Source of the DNA: Caldicellulosiruptor saccharolyticus DSM 8903
GTDB taxonomy: Bacteria; Bacillota; Thermoanaerobacteria; Caldicellulosiruptorales; Caldicellulosiruptoraceae
DNA length: 64,000 nt
Direction: 5' to 3'
Assembly (NCBI RefSeq): GCF_000016545.1
Contig: NC_009437.1
Coordinates: forward strand, 2,816,501 to 2,880,500
The first letter of the stretch is position 1. Each line of letters starts with the position of its first letter. This document shows positions 63,014-64,000 of this stretch, piece after piece. Made by a program: the position numbers and the translations under genes. The notes beneath the pieces are model-generated. The model worked only from the letters and a program-made list of their open reading frames with translations. It was not told the origin of the DNA and did not search any database.

Positions 63014-63718
63014 TTATTCAAACAAGAAAAATCCCATTTTTTTCAATAAGTAAGGAGTTATCTTATTTGTTATTGGCAAACCATTTTTCTTTTGAAAAAG
63101 ATTTATAGCTGCTTCCATTGCAAGACCATACTTTCCGTCAACCTCACCATGATAAAAGCCAAGTTCTTTAAGCCGCCTCTGTACCGCCATCACATCGTCG
63201 CCTGTGTCTCCAGGAAAAATTGTCCTAAAACCATTTCTAAATTCACCATATGCACCTTCTGAGAGAATAACAGTAGTGCCAATAGGTATGTACGAAAATA
63301 ATTCCTTTATATCATCATTTCGCATCCTCACACAACCTTGGCTCACATGCGCACCAATATAGTTTTCGTATATAGTTCCATGAATACCATATTTTCCGTA
63401 TCTAACATTCAAACCCATCCATCTTCCCCCAAAACCGTCGCCCCAGTATGCTTTTGAGATTATTCTAAATGTGCCCACAGGAGTTGGTGTAGAAGGCTTT
63501 CCGGGAGAAATTGGATATGATTTATAGAGAATTCCATTTTTGAATACATATAGCTTACTATCATCAATTGAGACAAAGATTAAGTATGGATTTGAAAAAT
63601 GCTGAGAAAATACTGAAATCAGGATAAAACAAATTGATATTACTATTATTGAAAGTATTACCATTAATTTTTTATTTACTATTTTTCTTTTCATCCTGCC
63701 TGCAAAAAACTTTATCAT
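63014..63718 (-). CDS. L,D-transpeptidase (YkuD) with peptidoglycan-binding domain
   Basis: 234 residues. A basic N-terminus and one membrane span (about 18-38) anchor it outside the cell. The YkuD domain (45-155) has the catalytic motif HGT...GAHVSQGCVRM, with C as nucleophile. A PG_binding_1 repeat follows (GDTGDDVMAVQRRLKELGF, about 170-225). It forms 3-3 cross-links or attaches proteins to peptidoglycan. Confidence 0.93.
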   Translation of the reverse strand: MIKFFAGRMKRKIVNKKLMVILSIIVISICFILISVFSQHFSNPYLIFVSIDDSKLYVFKNGILYKSYPISPGKPSTPTPVGTFRIISKAYWGDGFGGRWMGLNVRYGKYGIHGTIYENYIGAHVSQGCVRMRNDDIKELFSYIPIGTTVILSEGAYGEFRNGFRTIFPGDTGDDVMAVQRRLKELGFYHGEVDGKYGLAMEAAINLFQKKNGLPITNKITPYLLKKMGFFLFE

Positions 63719-63759
63719 TTCAGTAAATATAGTATATGCTTATTGCCGTTATAATATTA

Positions 63760-63811
63760 AAAGGTGGAGCACAAAACTTCCTTGATTTTTTTTTGCTTGT
63801 GCTCCACCTTT
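63760..63811 (-). terminator. Terminator of panD
   Basis: AAAGGTGGAGCACAA at 63760-63774 and TTGTGCTCCACCTTT at 63797-63811 form a 15-bp stem, followed on the minus strand by TTAATATT. It lies 14 nt after the panD stop. Confidence 0.75.
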
Positions 63812-63824
63812 AAAATCTTTTGTT

Positions 63825-64000
63825 TTAGCACAGACACTCTGAGTGTTCTTCTTTGTTTGAAAGTTTTACAATCTTATTATTGTCATCTACAAATACAATC
63901 TTTGGCATGTGAGTTTTGTATTCCTCCATTGTAAGCAAACAATAAGCCATTATAATCACCTTATCTCCAACCTGCACAAGACGAGCAGCTGCCCCATTTA
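63825..64000 (-). CDS. panD: Aspartate 1-decarboxylase, C-terminal part
   Basis: The frame ends at 63825 and is open to the window edge. The visible residues, NGAAARLVQVGDKVIIMAYC then MPKIVFVDDNNKIVKL, match the C-terminal half of PanD, with the NGAAAR loop of the alpha chain. The self-cleaving Gly-Ser site lies beyond the window. PanD makes beta-alanine for pantothenate synthesis. Confidence 0.9.
   Translation of the reverse strand, partial: NGAAARLVQVGDKVIIMAYCLLTMEEYKTHMPKIVFVDDNNKIVKLSNKEEHSECLC

Overview
The window looks like chromosome of a low-GC, thermophilic, hemicellulose-degrading Firmicute; Caldicellulosiruptor or a close relative is my best guess. The grounds are AT-rich sequence with strong AGGAGG ribosome sites, a glucuronoxylan-use locus (GH67, uxuA/uxuB, GH2, YesM/YesN regulators) and an actin-like ParM on a conjugative element. 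No species marker gene is present, so this is inference.

Region 1 (1-21777) is the right-hand part of an integrative conjugative element (ICE). A tyrosine integrase (20687-21685) lies beside a 3'-half copy of a tRNA-Arg(CCU) gene (about 21729-21777), which marks the right junction. Nearly all cargo reads leftward: pilin-like and PrgI proteins, a VirB4-N-like protein, the VirB4 ATPase, a VirB6/TrbL channel, a VirD4 coupling protein, an S1-domain protein, a replication-relaxation-like protein, a RusA-like resolvase and a ParM/ParR-type partition pair. Two non-coding parts stand out. At 7231-7712 there is an array of matched 11-bp/5-nt hairpins among many AGTAGC repeats. At 8796-9098 there are eight TGTTTACA iterons between parM and the parR-like gene. 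An IS200/IS605 element (1 to about 1051) appears to have cut off the end of an RNase H-like gene. No relaxase is visible; it may lie to the left.

Region 2 (21915-31542) is a defence operon read leftward: hsdM, a Schlafen/AlbA-type gene, hsdS, mntA, hepT, hsdR and a YgjP-like metalloprotease. hsdR carries one apparent frameshift and the AlbA gene two. With parM that makes four apparent single-base losses, which means either decay or assembly indels.

Region 3 (31703-35317) holds nicotinate phosphoribosyltransferase and a cbiMNQO cobalt importer. Region 4 (35590-53344) is a glucuronoxylan locus: two paralogous solute-binding proteins with a uroporphyrinogen-decarboxylase-like protein between them, two permeases, the YesM/YesN pair, GH67 alpha-glucuronidase, uxuB, uxuA and GH2. 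Imported aldouronates would be cut by AguA and the glucuronate passed to the Uxu enzymes.

Region 5 (53653-57959) is a rightward aromatic amino-acid operon (hisC, aroF, tyrA, aroA). Region 6 (57996-64000) is mixed housekeeping: a sugar isomerase-like protein, two conserved Firmicute proteins, tRNA(CAT) and tRNA-Asn, a DDE transposase, a GNAT protein, two spore-coat-like proteins, an L,D-transpeptidase and the end of panD.
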